Shown piece by piece: positions 1 through 7,420 of a DNA stretch of 37,433 bases; position 1 is the stretch's first letter; the number at the start of each line of letters is the position of its first letter. The DNA lies in NCBI GenBank assembly GCA_030432735.1, contig JAUIMK010000008.1, positions 1 to 37,433 of the forward strand. Direction: 5' to 3'. Below the pieces are notes generated by a model. That model was not told the DNA's origin and searched no databases. It was given only the letters and a program-made list of their open reading frames with translations. A program made the translations under genes and the position numbers. Origin of the DNA: a bacterium. Lineage in GTDB: Bacteria; Myxococcota_A; UBA9160; UBA4427.

Positions 1-1
1 C

Positions 2-1762
2 CGCGAGGGCCGCACGATCGCGGCGAGCCGCCTCGCCCACGGCGTCGACGTGATCCCCCACGAAGTGCGGAACCCCTGGCGGACCTATTCGGTGCTCGCG
101 CAGATCCTCGGGGAGGATCCGGAGGCGCTGTCGGAGCAGGTCGGCCAGCCGCGGGGGCGTCGTCGCTTCCAGCCCGTCTCCCTCGCCAAGGACCTGCCGC
201 GGGAGTCGTGGGCGAAGGTCGACGCGCATCGTTATGCGATGCCCGGCGTCGAGCTGCGCCGGCAACCGCTGCGCGACTACGTCTACGGTCCGTTGGCCGC
301 GCAGCTGCTCGGGACGATCGGGGAGATCGGCACGAGCGAGCTCGCCCGGGAGACCTACGCCGACTACCGATCCGGAGAGACGATCGGCAAGACGGGGCTC
401 GAAGCGGCGAACGAGCATCATCTGCGGGGGCGCGCGGGAGGCGAGAACCTCGTGGTCGACGTCGCGGGCCGCGAGATCGAGACGATCGACCGGATCGAAC
501 CGACCCCCGGCGGCCGCCTCGTGCTCTCCCTCGACCTCGACCTGCAGCGCGTCGCCGAGGAGGCCTTCCGCAGGCCGCCGCTCCCCCCGCATCCCGAAGA
601 TCCCGAGTCCGGCCCGAGGCCGCAGCCCGACTTCATGGGCGCGCTCGTGGCGATGGATCCGCGGAGCGGCGACGTTCTCGCGCTCGTCTCGGCGCCGTCC
701 TACGACGCGAACGTCTTCGCCGGGGGCATCGATCGCGAGACCTGGCGCGACCTCAACCGCGACGAGTGGCGCCCGCTCCGCAACCGCGCGATCGCCGGCG
801 TCTATCCGCCGGGCTCGACCTACAAGGCGATCGTGGCGGCGGCGGGGCTCGCCGAGGGCGTGATCGACGAGACGACGGTCGTCCCCTGCACCGGTCATTT
901 CCGGTTGGGGCGGCGGGTCTACCGCTGCTGGAAGCGCGCCGGGCACGGCCCCGTCGATCTCTCCGCGGCCCTCGCCGGGAGCTGCGACGTCTACTTCTAC
1001 GAGCTCGGCAAGACCCTCGGCGTCGAGACCCTCGCCCGCTATGCGCGACTCTTCGGGCTCGGGCGGCCGACCGGGATCGGCATTCGCGGCGAGGTGGACG
1101 GGCTCGTGCCGACGCCGGAGTGGAAGATGCGCACCCGCGGTGAGCGCTGGATCGACGGTGAGACGATCTCGCTCTCGATCGGGCAGGGCGCGAACCTCAC
1201 CACCCCGATCCAGCTCGCGGTCGCCTACTCGGTGATCGCGAACGGCGGCGACGTGGTGGAGCCGCGGATCGTCCTGCGCCGGGAGACCTGGGACGGTCGG
1301 GTCCTCGAAGAGAGCCCGCCCGTCGTGCGGGAGCGCTCGGTGATCGCGCCGGCGATCCTGGAGCTCGTGACGCGGGGCCTCGCGCAGGTGGTGCAGGATC
1401 CGAGCGGGACCGGGCGGCGCGCGGCGGTTCCCGGCATCAACGTCGCCGGCAAGTCCGGCACGACCCAGGTCGTGAGCCTCGACCTGATCGAAGGGCTCGA
1501 GCCGGAGGAGGTCCCGCTCAAGTACCGCGACCACGCGCTCTTCGCGGCCTTCGCGCCGGTCGAGGCGCCGGAGATCGTCGTCGTCGCCGTCGCGGAGCAC
1601 GCCGGCCTCGGGGGCGGCGCGGTCGCGGCGCCGATGGTCCAGAAGGTGTTCACCGAGTATTTCCGCAAGAAGGAGCAGCGCGTGCCGACCCAGGTCGCCG
1701 GGATCGCGATCGACCCCACGCTCTTCGAGACCCGCGCGCACGGCGAGGAGACGCTTCGATGA
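2..1762 (+). CDS. mrdA: Penicillin-binding protein 2 (peptidoglycan transpeptidase), 5'-partial
   Basis: Class B PBP that cross-links peptidoglycan during cell elongation, working with RodA at the inner membrane with its catalytic domain in the periplasm. The reading frame is open to the window edge, so the N-terminal membrane anchor and true start lie upstream; the first in-window start codon (GTG at 50) is internal. All three transpeptidase motifs are visible: SxxK as STYK (bases 815-826), SxN as SCD (980-988; PBP2 proteins often have Asp here) and KSGT (1451-1462). The PBP dimerisation-type region precedes them. The stop overlaps the rodA start as ATGA, which indicates translational coupling. 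The mrdA-rodA order is the classic elongasome arrangement. Family assignment is secure; only the 5' end is missing. Confidence 0.95.
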   Translation, partial: REGRTIAASRLAHGVDVIPHEVRNPWRTYSVLAQILGEDPEALSEQVGQPRGRRRFQPVSLAKDLPRESWAKVDAHRYAMPGVELRRQPLRDYVYGPLAAQLLGTIGEIGTSELARETYADYRSGETIGKTGLEAANEHHLRGRAGGENLVVDVAGREIETIDRIEPTPGGRLVLSLDLDLQRVAEEAFRRPPLPPHPEDPESGPRPQPDFMGALVAMDPRSGDVLALVSAPSYDANVFAGGIDRETWRDLNRDEWRPLRNRAIAGVYPPGSTYKAIVAAAGLAEGVIDETTVVPCTGHFRLGRRVYRCWKRAGHGPVDLSAALAGSCDVYFYELGKTLGVETLARYARLFGLGRPTGIGIRGEVDGLVPTPEWKMRTRGERWIDGETISLSIGQGANLTTPIQLAVAYSVIANGGDVVEPRIVLRRETWDGRVLEESPPVVRERSVIAPAILELVTRGLAQVVQDPSGTGRRAAVPGINVAGKSGTTQVVSLDLIEGLEPEEVPLKYRDHALFAAFAPVEAPEIVVVAVAEHAGLGGGAVAAPMVQKVFTEYFRKKEQRVPTQVAGIAIDPTLFETRAHGEETLR

Positions 1763-2865
1763 GCGCGCTTCGCGTCGACCGCGGCCGGGGGCAGCATTTC
1801 GACTGGGTGCTCGCGGGCATGGTCCTGCTCTTGATGGGCATGGGGCTCGTGAATCTCGTCTCGGCGGCGGCCTCCGGCGTCGAGGGCGGATCCGACATCG
1901 TGACGCGCCAGATGACGGTGATGGGGCTCGGTCTCCTCGTGATCGCGTTCGTCGTGCTGATCGACTACCGCCACTACGACCGCTTCGCCTACTTCCTCTA
2001 CGGAGGGACGATCGCGCTCCTGCTGCTCACGCTCGTGGTCGCGGAGGAGACGCGCGGCGCCCGGGCCTGGCTCTTCGGTGGCCGCTTCCAGCCCTCCGAG
2101 CTCGCGAAGATCGGCATGGTGCTGGCCCTCGCCCACTGGTTCGGGCGCAACCCCCCGTCGACGATCCATCGCCTGCGCGATCTCTTCGTGCCCGGCTTGA
2201 TCGTCGCGATCCCGGTCGGACTGATCGTGGCGCAGAAGGATCTGGGCGTCGCGGTGCTGACGCTGCTGATCGGCCTCACGCTGCTCCCCCTCGTGCACGT
2301 GCCGCTTCGTGCGTGGGTGAGTCTCGCGATGCTCGGCGCCGCGGGACTCGCGGCGCTCTGGCGCTTCGGCCTCAAGCCCTATCAGCAGGAGCGCATCCTC
2401 GGCTTCCTCGACCCGTCTCGGGACCCGCTCTCCTCCGGCTACCAGCAGATGCAGTCGAAGATCGCCGTCGGCTCCGGCGGCCTCTTCGGCACCGGCTGGC
2501 AGGAGGGGACCCAGACGCAGTTTCGTTTCCTCCCGACCCAGCACACCGACTTCGCGTTCTCGGTCCTCGCGGAGGAGTGGGGGTTCGTGGGGTCGATCTT
2601 CGTTCTCGGGGTCTACGCCGCGATGCTGCTCTGGGGGCTGCTCATCGCCCGCAACTCGAAGGACGCCTTCGGGGCGATGCTCGCGATCGGGCTCGTCGGG
2701 ACGCTGCTCTGGCCGGCCGCGATCAACGTGGCGATGGTGCTCGGGCTCGCCCCCGTGATCGGCGTGCCGCTGCCGCTCTTCTCCTATGGCGGCTCGGCGC
2801 TGCTCTCGACGGTGATCGTGATCGGGCTGCTGTTGAACGTCTCGATGCGGCGGTACGTTTTCTAG
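1759..2865 (+). CDS. rodA: RodA, SEDS-family peptidoglycan glycosyltransferase
   Basis: Polytopic inner-membrane glycan-strand polymerase of the FtsW/RodA/SpoVE family that partners PBP2 in lateral wall synthesis. The 368-residue product is the usual family length and consists almost entirely of hydrophobic segments. Family landmarks include the GARAWLFGG-type segment followed by PSELAK near residues 95-115, GTGWQEGTQTQ with the following LPTQHTDFAFSVLAEEWGF near 245-275, and LFSYGGSALL near the C terminus. The ATG overlaps the mrdA stop by 4 nt (ATGA). The next gene, a kinase, starts 47 nt after the stop on the same strand, so all three are probably co-transcribed. RodA is preferred over FtsW because of the mrdA neighbour. 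Confidence 0.95.
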   Translation: MSALRVDRGRGQHFDWVLAGMVLLLMGMGLVNLVSAAASGVEGGSDIVTRQMTVMGLGLLVIAFVVLIDYRHYDRFAYFLYGGTIALLLLTLVVAEETRGARAWLFGGRFQPSELAKIGMVLALAHWFGRNPPSTIHRLRDLFVPGLIVAIPVGLIVAQKDLGVAVLTLLIGLTLLPLVHVPLRAWVSLAMLGAAGLAALWRFGLKPYQQERILGFLDPSRDPLSSGYQQMQSKIAVGSGGLFGTGWQEGTQTQFRFLPTQHTDFAFSVLAEEWGFVGSIFVLGVYAAMLLWGLLIARNSKDAFGAMLAIGLVGTLLWPAAINVAMVLGLAPVIGVPLPLFSYGGSALLSTVIVIGLLLNVSMRRYVF

Positions 2866-2912
2866 GCCGCGCCCTCGGGTCGGAGGCCACGGGTCGCGGC
2901 GGGAGAGTCGCG

Positions 2913-4223
2913 ATGGCCGAGGACAGCCCGGAGAACGAAGAGATCCTCGACGGGCTGCGTCGGCCGTCGCGCTATCGCGCGCTGGGCTCGCTCGGCGAGG
3001 GCTCGCTCGGTCGGGTCGATCGCGTCTACGACGCGCGGCTCGGTCGGGTGGTCGCGGCGAAGACGCTCCACGAGAGGCACCTCGGCGAGACGAACGCGCT
3101 GCGTTCCTTCGTGAACGAGGCGCGGATCCTCGGCCGCCTCGACCAGGCGGCGATCATCCCGATCTTCGATGCGGGGCTCACGCCGGACGGGCTGCCGGCC
3201 TACACGATGCGCGAGATCAGCGGCCGCAGCCTGGCCCAGCATCTCGAGATGGACAAGCGCACGGCGAACGTCCAGCCTCTCTCCCTCGAACGAACGCTCA
3301 AGATCATCACGTTGTTATGCGAGGCGCTCGGCCACGCCCACGAACGCGGCATCGTCCATCTCGACCTGAAGCCGCAGAACGTGATCCTGTTGCCCTACGA
3401 CGAGGTCATGCTCGTCGACTGGGGCGCGGCGACGGTCTACGACGAGGACCTCTTCAGCGAGAGCCTCGGCCCCGAGCTCTTCGACGAGCTCGGCGAGTTC
3501 GACCCGCGTCTCGTCCAGGACGACGAGTTCATCGTCGGCACCCCCCGCTACATGTCCCCCGAGCAGACGGAGTGCGCGCGCTCGACGCTCACGCCGGCTT
3601 CGGACATGTTCTCGGCGGGCGTGCTCTTCTATCAGATGCTGACGGGTCGCTTGCCGTTCCGGGGCGAGAGCCTCGAAGAGCTCCTCTTCCACATCCGCGA
3701 GACGGAGGCGCCCGACCCGCGCGACGTCTCGCCGGGGATCCATCCGCGCCTCGCGAGCCTCGTGCTCGAGATGCTCGCGAAGGACCCGGACGACCGGCCC
3801 TACGACATGGATGCGGTGATCTCGGAGCTCGAGGCCTTCCGCGGGAGCGCCGGCGAGTTCCCGCTTCGCCACTACGCGAAGGGAGAGCTGATCATCCGGG
3901 AGGGCGAGGAGGCCCCGCTCTCCTACGTCCTGGTCGAAGGCGAGGTCGAGATCTGGAGCGGCGAGGGCAGGGGCCGCCGCGTCCTCGGCCGCGCGCTCCC
4001 GGGCGACACCTTCGGCGAGCTCGGCGTGCTCCGCGACGGGCCGCGCTCCGCGAGCGCCACCGCGCTCTCCGACGTCGTGGTTCGCGAGATCGACCGCGCG
4101 TCGCTGCTCGCCGAGACCGAGCGACTGAGCCCCTGGGTCCTCGCCATGTTCGAGGGCGTCGTCGGCCGCTTCGTCGACCGGTCCGAGCGCCTGCTCGAGC
4201 TCATGCAGAACGACGAAGACTGA
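2913..4223 (+). CDS. Ser/Thr protein kinase fused to a C-terminal cyclic-nucleotide-binding domain
   Basis: 436 residues, two domains. The N-terminal Hanks-type kinase (about 20-310) has a Gly-rich loop (GEGSLG at 28-33), Lys50 (VAAK), Glu69, catalytic loop HLDLKPQN (149-156; Leu replaces the usual Arg of HRD), DWG at 169-171 in place of DFG, and SPE at 215-217. The catalytic residues are therefore present and the kinase looks active. The C-terminal part (316-436) is a CRP/PKA-type cNMP-binding fold with a phosphate-binding cassette, FGELGVLRDGPRSA (367-380). No membrane segment is visible, so it is probably cytoplasmic. The ATG at 2913 follows GGGAGAG; the frame is open further upstream but that part is only rodA read out of frame. 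It lies 47 nt after rodA, which suggests control of wall elongation; that role is inferred. Confidence 0.9.
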   Translation: MAEDSPENEEILDGLRRPSRYRALGSLGEGSLGRVDRVYDARLGRVVAAKTLHERHLGETNALRSFVNEARILGRLDQAAIIPIFDAGLTPDGLPAYTMREISGRSLAQHLEMDKRTANVQPLSLERTLKIITLLCEALGHAHERGIVHLDLKPQNVILLPYDEVMLVDWGAATVYDEDLFSESLGPELFDELGEFDPRLVQDDEFIVGTPRYMSPEQTECARSTLTPASDMFSAGVLFYQMLTGRLPFRGESLEELLFHIRETEAPDPRDVSPGIHPRLASLVLEMLAKDPDDRPYDMDAVISELEAFRGSAGEFPLRHYAKGELIIREGEEAPLSYVLVEGEVEIWSGEGRGRRVLGRALPGDTFGELGVLRDGPRSASATALSDVVVREIDRASLLAETERLSPWVLAMFEGVVGRFVDRSERLLELMQNDED

Positions 4224-4260
4224 AGCGGCGGGGCGAGTGCGCCCCGGGCCTCGAACGACG

Positions 4261-4323
4261 ACGGCCGCCGAGGAACCCGTGTCCCTCGACGGCCGTGTGG
4301 TTCGGCCGGGCCTCTCGGGCCCG
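4261..4323. terminator. Paired hairpins between convergent kinase and trxA genes
   Basis: Two inverted repeats fill the gap between convergent stops at 4223 and 4329. The first has 13-nt arms (4261-4273 and 4284-4296, loop 10 nt); one pair is C-A read on the plus strand but a G-U wobble on the minus strand. The second has 6-bp arms CGGGCC/GGCCCG (4307-4312 and 4318-4323) and a 5-nt loop. No U-tract follows on either strand, so they are terminator-like structures rather than classical intrinsic terminators. Slightly better pairing on the minus strand favours a role after trxA. Confidence 0.4.
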
Positions 4324-4328
4324 ATGGA

Positions 4329-4652
4329 TCAGACGACGGAGTCGACCATCTGCTGGAAGTCGCCCTTCGGCCGCGCGCCGACGAGCTGACCCGCGACCTG
4401 GCCGTCCTTGAAGACGAGGATCGTCGGGATCGAGCGGATGCCGTAGGTGCCCGGGGTCTGGGGCGACTCGTCGATGTTCATCTTGACGACCTTGAGCTTC
4501 TCGCCGTTGTCGTCCGCGATCTCCTTCACGATCGGGGCGATCGCGCGGCAGGGCGCGCACCACTCGGCCCAGAAATCCACCAGGACGGGGGTGTCGCTCT
4601 TCAGCACCTCGCCTTCGAAGGTCGCATCGGTCACATCGCTGATCTCGGCCAT
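4329..4652 (-). CDS. trxA: Thioredoxin
   Basis: Small cytoplasmic dithiol-disulfide oxidoreductase, 107 residues, the normal length. The active site is WCAPC (residues 31-35), with Ala where the best-known thioredoxins have Gly. The cis-proline loop SIPT (Pro76) and the buried Asp of VDFWAEW are present. The ATG at 4652 is preceded by a purine-rich AAAAGAGAG stretch. The gene is convergent with the kinase gene and divergent from the DHS-like gene at 4948. It appears to be a single-gene transcript with a leader of about 150 nt if the extended -10 at 4808-4816 is its promoter. Identity is secure. Confidence 0.97.
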   Translation of the reverse strand: MAEISDVTDATFEGEVLKSDTPVLVDFWAEWCAPCRAIAPIVKEIADDNGEKLKVVKMNIDESPQTPGTYGIRSIPTILVFKDGQVAGQLVGARPKGDFQQMVDSVV

Positions 4653-4807
4653 TTCCACTCTCTTTTCTGGTTTCGGTTCGCCGCGCCTGGGGTCGGCGGA
4701 GCTTGGGGTTCCGGGCGTGTCGGCTCGTGGCCGCGGAAGCTCGTTCCGGTCCGCCCGTTGGCAAGCCCTCGGCTCGGAGGGTCTGTCGATTCGGGGTCGG
4801 GCGCGCC

Positions 4808-4816
4808 AATATAGCA
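4808..4816 (-). promoter_or_regulatory. Putative extended -10 promoter for trxA
   Basis: On the minus strand the sequence reads TGCTATATT, an extended -10 (TG-n-TATATT, five of six to the consensus hexamer). It is one of the few AT-rich spots in this divergent gap. No convincing -35 is seen, which is tolerated by extended -10 promoters. Transcription would start near 4801, giving a leader of about 150 nt before trxA. Confidence 0.4.
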
Positions 4817-4947
4817 GTTGCACCGGTCGGGATTTCCTCGTGGTTCCGAGGGGATCCAGACGGGGGCTGCGTCGCTCGGACGATCGGCGCGGCGCCCTGG
4901 GAGGCCCCCTTCGTGCCCCGCTCTTCGTCCGTGCAGAGGACCTTCGT

Positions 4948-5991
4948 GTGACGCGCCGCACGCCGCCCGTCGACCGCTCCCGCGTCCGGACCCAGCCCGC
5001 CCGCCGCCGTCCGAGCAAGGTGAAGACCGTCGACGAGGCGCGCCCCCTCGCTCCGGGCGCGACGGTCGCGGAGCTCCTCGACTCGCTCCCGGATCTGCTC
5101 GGGGCCGCCGACCTGAACGCGGCGATCGATGCCTGGGTGAAGGCCTGGCAGCGCGATCGGCTCGTCCTCTTCGGCTTCGGGGCGCACCTGATCAAGGTCG
5201 GGCTCGCGCCGATCGTGGTCGACCTGATGGAGCGCGGCGCGATCGGCGCGCTGATGATGAACGGCGCCGGCTGCGTCCACGACCTCGAGCTCGCCATGAT
5301 GGGGCGGACCAGCGAGGACGTGGCCAGCGCCCTCGACGAGGGCACCTTCGGCATGGCGCGCGAGACCGGGGAGCGGCTCAACGGCGCGATCGCGGCGGGT
5401 CGGGACGACGGTCTCGGGATGGGCGCCGCGATCGGGCGGGACATCGTCGAGTCGAACGACCGGCACGCGGCGCGCTCCGTGCTCGCGACGGCCTGGCGGC
5501 TCGAGATCCCGGTGACGGTCCACGCGGCGATCGGCACCGACATCCACCACATGCATCCCTCCGCCGACGGCGCGGCGATCGGCGAGACCAGCTACCGCGA
5601 CTTCGAGACCCTGGCCGGCCTCGTGCCGCGTCTCGAGGGGGGCGGGCTCGTGTTGAACGTGGGCTCGGCGGTGATCCTGCCGGAGGTCTTCCTCAAGGCG
5701 CTCGCCCTGGCGCGCAACGTCGGGCGCCGGGTGGAGCGCTTCACCACGGTCAACTGCGACTTCATCCGGCAGTACCGTCCACAGATGAACGTCGTGGAGC
5801 GTCCGACGCGTCGCGGGGGGCGGGGGATCTCGCTGGTCGGCCAGCACGAGGTGCTCATCCCGTTGCTGGCGGCGGGCGTGATCGAACGCCACGCGAACGC
5901 GCGCAACGCCCCGCGATCGAAGCAGACGAAGGCCGGTGCGCGAAAGGCCCCGGGTGGTCGGCGCGGCACGGCGAGAAAGAAGAAGCAATGA
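4948..5991 (+). CDS. Deoxyhypusine-synthase-like conserved protein
   Basis: 347 residues from a GTG preceded by AGAGGA with a 7-nt spacer. The central pattern resembles a Rossmann-like deoxyhypusine synthase (DHS) fold: a Gly-rich strand-turn (LFGFGAHLIKVGL, 73-85), then DLMERG and NGAGCVHDLELA (105-117), which aligns by eye with the TAGGxxxD segment of DHS. A distinctive GTDIHHMHP motif (196-204) and LNVGSAVILPEVFLKA (236-251) follow. True DHS transfers an aminobutyl group from spermidine to an eIF5A lysine using NAD; bacteria lack eIF5A, so the substrate here is unknown. The tail (317-347) is Lys/Arg-rich. The stop overlaps the macrodomain gene as ATGA. I place it in a DHS-like conserved bacterial family from memory of the pattern, not from a search. 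Confidence 0.6.
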   Translation: MTRRTPPVDRSRVRTQPARRRPSKVKTVDEARPLAPGATVAELLDSLPDLLGAADLNAAIDAWVKAWQRDRLVLFGFGAHLIKVGLAPIVVDLMERGAIGALMMNGAGCVHDLELAMMGRTSEDVASALDEGTFGMARETGERLNGAIAAGRDDGLGMGAAIGRDIVESNDRHAARSVLATAWRLEIPVTVHAAIGTDIHHMHPSADGAAIGETSYRDFETLAGLVPRLEGGGLVLNVGSAVILPEVFLKALALARNVGRRVERFTTVNCDFIRQYRPQMNVVERPTRRGGRGISLVGQHEVLIPLLAAGVIERHANARNAPRSKQTKAGARKAPGGRRGTARKKKQ

Positions 5992-6536
5992 CCCGCATCA
6001 CGCTCCGAGAAGGCGACATCACCGACGAAGAGGTCGATGCGATCGTGAACGCAGCGAACAGCGCCCTCGTACTCGGCAGCGGCGTCGCCGGCGCGATCGA
6101 CCGCAAGGGCGGCCCCACCGTCGGCGAGGCGTGCGCGGCGCACGGTCCGATCGAGGTCGGCGCGGCGGCGATCACGACCGCCGGTGACCTGTCGGCGCGG
6201 TTCGTGATCCATGCGGCGGGGATGCCGCCGGGCGGACAGGTGACGGAGGACGCGCTCCGGCGGACGCTCCACGCGAGCCTCGCCCTGGCGGAGGACAACG
6301 ACTGCCGGACGGTGGCCTTCCCGGCGATCGGAGCCGGGGTCGGTGGACTCTCGCTCCAGACCTGTGCGGAGATCTCCCTCGCCGAGGTCCGACGCTATGT
6401 CGAGGATCGGGGCGACGCGTGCACCCTCGAAGAGATCCGCTTCGTCCTCTTCGGGGAGCCGGCCTATCGGCTCTTCGAGATGGTGAACGACGCGGCGAAG
6501 GTCGAGGCGCAGATGCGCCGGCTCCAGAATCGCTGA
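5988..6536 (+). CDS. Macrodomain (ADP-ribose-binding) protein
   Basis: 182-residue stand-alone macrodomain, a fold that binds ADP-ribose and related metabolites and in many members hydrolyses ADP-ribosyl esters or O-acetyl-ADP-ribose. Visible signatures are GDIT (9-12), IVNAANS (19-25), the loop GSGVAGAI (30-37) and the phosphate-binding loop IGAGVGG (114-120). No second domain or signal peptide is present. The ATG overlaps the stop of the DHS-like gene, so the two are probably co-translated. Because DHS enzymes use NAD and macrodomains bind an NAD breakdown product, the pairing may be functional; that is inference. Its stop lies inside the putative promoter of the haem operon. Confidence 0.9.
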   Translation: MTRITLREGDITDEEVDAIVNAANSALVLGSGVAGAIDRKGGPTVGEACAAHGPIEVGAAAITTAGDLSARFVIHAAGMPPGGQVTEDALRRTLHASLALAEDNDCRTVAFPAIGAGVGGLSLQTCAEISLAEVRRYVEDRGDACTLEEIRFVLFGEPAYRLFEMVNDAAKVEAQMRRLQNR

Positions 6537-6562
6537 GAGTCACTGGGATCCGCGGGTATACT
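6533..6562 (+). promoter_or_regulatory. Putative sigma-70 promoter of the hem operon
   Basis: CTGAGA (6533-6538, four of six to TTGACA), an 18-bp spacer and TATACT (6557-6562, five of six to TATAAT). The -35 overlaps the macrodomain stop codon. Transcription from about 6569 would give a leader of about 55 nt before the GTG at 6625. A similar CTGACG-18-TATGCT element precedes cysK. Confidence 0.45.
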
Positions 6563-6624
6563 CCCGCCCGTCGTCTTCTCGACGTCGAAACCCCGAGCGC
6601 CGTGCCCCGCCCGCGAGGATCTTC

Positions 6625-7410
6625 GTGTACGCACTCCAATACATGGCGGCCGCCCTCTACCTGGCGGCCGGAGTCGGCGCCGTGCTGGGACTCTCCCTGC
6701 CGGCGCCGAAGGTATTGCGCGGCGCACGCTTCGGCCTGGCGATCGGCGCGGCGGTCCAGCTCGGTGCGTTCGCGACGCTCCACCGACTCGATCCGGCCCC
6801 CTCGCTCACGGACCTCGGCTACGCGATCTCGGCCATGGCCTGGCTCGCGGTCGGCGTGACCCTCTTCCTCATGACGCGGATCCACCTGCCGGGCTTCGTG
6901 CCGCCGGTCGCCTTCGTCGCCTTCCTCGCGACCTTCGGCGCGACCCTCGGCCGCCCCGAAGCCGCCGTCCGCGACGTCGGCGCGACGATTCCCCACGCGC
7001 ACGTGCTGCTCGCGAGCGCCGGACTCGCGGCCCTCGGCCTGGCGGGTCTCGCGGGCTTCTTCTTCCTGCTCGAGCACCGGACGCTCAAGCGGCGCCGCAA
7101 GGTCTCGCGCAAGGTCCCGATGCCGTCCCTCGAGGCACTCGATCGGGTGAATCGCGTGACCCTCGCGGTGGGCTTTCCGCTGCTCTCCCTCGGCGTCGTG
7201 ACGGGGGGGCTCTGGCTGCACGCGAGGAGGGGGAGCTACTTCGAGGGCAGTCTCCACGAGACGTGGATGCTGATCGCCTGGCTGATCTACGTCGGGCTCG
7301 TCTGCCTGCGCTTCGTCGGCCGGCAGGGCGCCCGCCAGGCCGCGGCCAGCGCCGTCGCCGGCTTCGCCTTCCTGCTCTTCGCCATGCTCGGCGCCGGGTT
7401 GGTCTCGTGA
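6625..7410 (+). CDS. HemX/CcsA-like cytochrome c assembly membrane protein
   Basis: 261-residue polytopic membrane protein with about eight hydrophobic segments, first gene of the tetrapyrrole operon. In CcsA/CcmC proteins a periplasmic tryptophan-rich WWD motif handles haem. The equivalent stretch here (about 195-214: GGLWLHARRGSYF followed by HETW) keeps the framework and HETW but has lost most of the tryptophans. Histidines are retained (124-126 HAH; His211). This is typical of HemX-type proteins encoded beside hemA, which influence glutamyl-tRNA reductase level or haem handling. The GTG is preceded by GAGGA with a short spacer. hemA starts 10 nt downstream. The family is secure; the precise function is not. 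Confidence 0.85.
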   Translation: MYALQYMAAALYLAAGVGAVLGLSLPAPKVLRGARFGLAIGAAVQLGAFATLHRLDPAPSLTDLGYAISAMAWLAVGVTLFLMTRIHLPGFVPPVAFVAFLATFGATLGRPEAAVRDVGATIPHAHVLLASAGLAALGLAGLAGFFFLLEHRTLKRRRKVSRKVPMPSLEALDRVNRVTLAVGFPLLSLGVVTGGLWLHARRGSYFEGSLHETWMLIAWLIYVGLVCLRFVGRQGARQAAASAVAGFAFLLFAMLGAGLVS

Positions 7411-7420
7411 GGGGGCGGCG

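Noticed and set aside
4447-4947. Longer N terminus for the DHS-like protein
   Set aside because: Overlaps trxA on the other strand and has no homologous content; GTG 4948 has a good RBS.
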